Source: an uncultured Lachnospiraceae bacterium (GTDB lineage Bacteria > Bacillota > Clostridia > Lachnospirales > Lachnospiraceae). From it: a stretch of DNA of 64,000 nt. The DNA is taken from contig CAJTRU010000008.1 of NCBI GenBank assembly GCA_910579085.1, positions 15,978 to 79,977 on the forward strand. Direction: 5' to 3'. This document shows, piece by piece, positions 62,934 through 64,000 of the stretch. The notes below the pieces were generated by a model. That model saw only the letters and a program-made list of their open reading frames with translations. It had not been told where the DNA came from and made no database searches. The first letter of the stretch is position 1. Every line of letters starts with the position of its first letter. Made by a program: the position numbers and the translations under genes.

Positions 62934-63986
62934 ATGAATAAAACCAGAAAACAGAAGTTGTTATTAATTGTACCAGGCTTTTTAACTATTATAAGCCTTA
63001 GTATACCAGGCTGTAGCACAAGGGATTATAGAACAAGGGAAAACCAGGAAACAGTTTCATCAGATTATTTTAGTGATGTAAAAAATACTCCATCTGATGT
63101 GCCAGAGCTGGGTACACCAGATAGAAACCAGGATGAAAGTGCTAATGGCGGCTGCACTAATGTAGATACATCAATATCTTCAGGGTATTATCTTTCTTTT
63201 GGTGTACTGGATGAGGATGTTGTCATAGATGGGGCAGGGAGGAATAAATCCGAGGTGTCAGTTAATGGTAAAAATGTTGTTTTTCCACAAGGTGGTATCA
63301 GAAGTATCAGTATAAAGAGCTGGTCCAGGAAAGAGAAGGCATATAATCCTCCAAAGTCTGGAATTATAAAGTATATAGATGCTTTGGAGAGTGCAGTAAT
63401 TGTAGATAGTGTTCCAAAGAATGTTATAGAAGAAATGGTTAAAATTGAAACACATATTATTTATTTAAATAGCCATGATGAATTTAGAACGGTAAATATT
63501 ATAAATTTTGGAAATGGATATCATGAAATCTCTGTTGGAAAAGACGATGTAGAAAATTTTGCAAAAAAGGTTTCTATTAAGTCTGGGACAGGTGAAAAAT
63601 ACAACCAGGTTTTCTTGCGTTCAATGGAAGCAGAAAAGGTTATAAAAAAATGGCTTAATTGGGAAAAACAAGGTAAAATGGGGTTTAGGCTTGTACAAAG
63701 TGCCAGTCTGTCTTATGATGGAAATGCAGATGGTATTAAGCTGGCAGAAAAACCTCTGAATAAACTTAAAAAATATCTGGAAACATGTAGAAAAACTGGT
63801 GGAACACCATGTGGTTATGAGAATTATTTTGAGTGTGTACAGAATGACGGAAACCAGTTCCATTTTTCTATATCTGCGGACGGAGAAAGCATTTCAACGG
63901 ATAAAGGTGTATATATTATAGATTATCCATATAATGAAAAAATAGTGGAAATATTTAAACAAATCCGTAAATCTGCCAATAACTAG
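62934..63986 (+). CDS. Hypothetical lipoprotein
   Basis: 350 residues. A lipoprotein signal peptide is visible: basic MNKTRKQK, hydrophobic LLLIVPGFLTIISLSI, lipobox IPGC. The next 60 residues are polar and probably disordered (TRENQETVSSDYFSDVKNTPSDVPE). The rest has alternating strands and helices with no motif I recognise; it contains KSWSRKEKAYNPPKSG, LVQSASLSYDGNADGIK and a C-terminal VYIIDYPYNEKIVEIFKQI. TTGAGGTG lies before the ATG. Divergent from the chemoreceptor gene. The stop is 14 bases from the window edge, so downstream partners are not visible. Confidence 0.75.
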   Translation: MNKTRKQKLLLIVPGFLTIISLSIPGCSTRDYRTRENQETVSSDYFSDVKNTPSDVPELGTPDRNQDESANGGCTNVDTSISSGYYLSFGVLDEDVVIDGAGRNKSEVSVNGKNVVFPQGGIRSISIKSWSRKEKAYNPPKSGIIKYIDALESAVIVDSVPKNVIEEMVKIETHIIYLNSHDEFRTVNIINFGNGYHEISVGKDDVENFAKKVSIKSGTGEKYNQVFLRSMEAEKVIKKWLNWEKQGKMGFRLVQSASLSYDGNADGIKLAEKPLNKLKKYLETCRKTGGTPCGYENYFECVQNDGNQFHFSISADGESISTDKGVYIIDYPYNEKIVEIFKQIRKSANN

Positions 63987-64000
63987 AAATAATAAAAATT

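Noticed and set aside
1..64000. CRISPR array, prophage, integrase or insertion sequence with transposase
   Set aside because: No regularly spaced direct repeats and no integrase, transposase or phage structural gene were found on either strand.

Overview
The window looks like chromosomal DNA of a flagellated, xylan-degrading Gram-positive anaerobe of the Clostridia, most likely a gut or rumen Lachnospiraceae. The support is AT-rich DNA with strong AGGAGG ribosome sites, secreted modular GH10 xylanases ending in lysine-rich Ig-like (Big2) modules, YesM/YesN-type two-component pairs, LplABC-type sugar importers without their own ATPase, and MCP chemoreceptors. Genus assignment is inference; I see no phylogenetic marker beyond rpsU, yqeY and one tRNA.

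Layout. 0-18 kb: PadR regulator; an atypical short flagellin with two convergent glycan genes (CgeB-like glycosyltransferase, O-antigen-ligase-like protein); a heterodimeric ABC exporter; an SDR; a MerR-ABC efflux operon; a DUF262/DUF1524 (GmrSD-like) defence gene; rpsU; tRNA-Gln; a secreted Big2 protein; yqeY; and a polyprenyl-phosphate glycosyltransferase. 18-38 kb: a cytoplasmic xylo-oligosaccharide operon with an esterase-GH43 fusion, GH43, a chemoreceptor, an SGNH esterase and GH43. This is followed by an AraC regulator on the other strand, then GH3, GH115 and a YesM/YesN sensor-regulator pair. 38.3-40.1 kb: an accessory patch with a toxin-antitoxin pair and the wreck of a Fic gene. 40-47 kb: an ABC sugar importer (two solute-binding proteins around two permeases) and GH8 exo-oligoxylanase. 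48-57 kb: two tandem secreted GH10 xylanases. 57-64 kb: a two-component system with an ABC transporter, a second chemoreceptor and a lipoprotein.

How it works together (inference from families): the two GH10 enzymes cut xylan outside the cell. The solute-binding proteins and permeases import decorated xylo-oligosaccharides. Inside, esterases remove ester groups, GH115 removes glucuronate, GH43 enzymes remove arabinose or xylose, and GH8 and GH3 finish the backbone to xylose. The AraC protein and YesM/YesN probably control expression, and the chemoreceptor translated from within the operon may direct swimming towards the substrate.

The most unusual structure is a family of foldback elements about 240-300 bp long with AATTTMCAGTTATC ends. 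Two composite copies (13541-14256 and 28111-28766) consist of arm-centre-arm, and there is one solo arm (46761-47011) plus two remnants. Arms abut gene 3' ends and share a frame but carry different apical hairpins. A second, shorter hairpin repeat (TATTTGTGCCGCCT...GGCAT) lies upstream of three unrelated genes.
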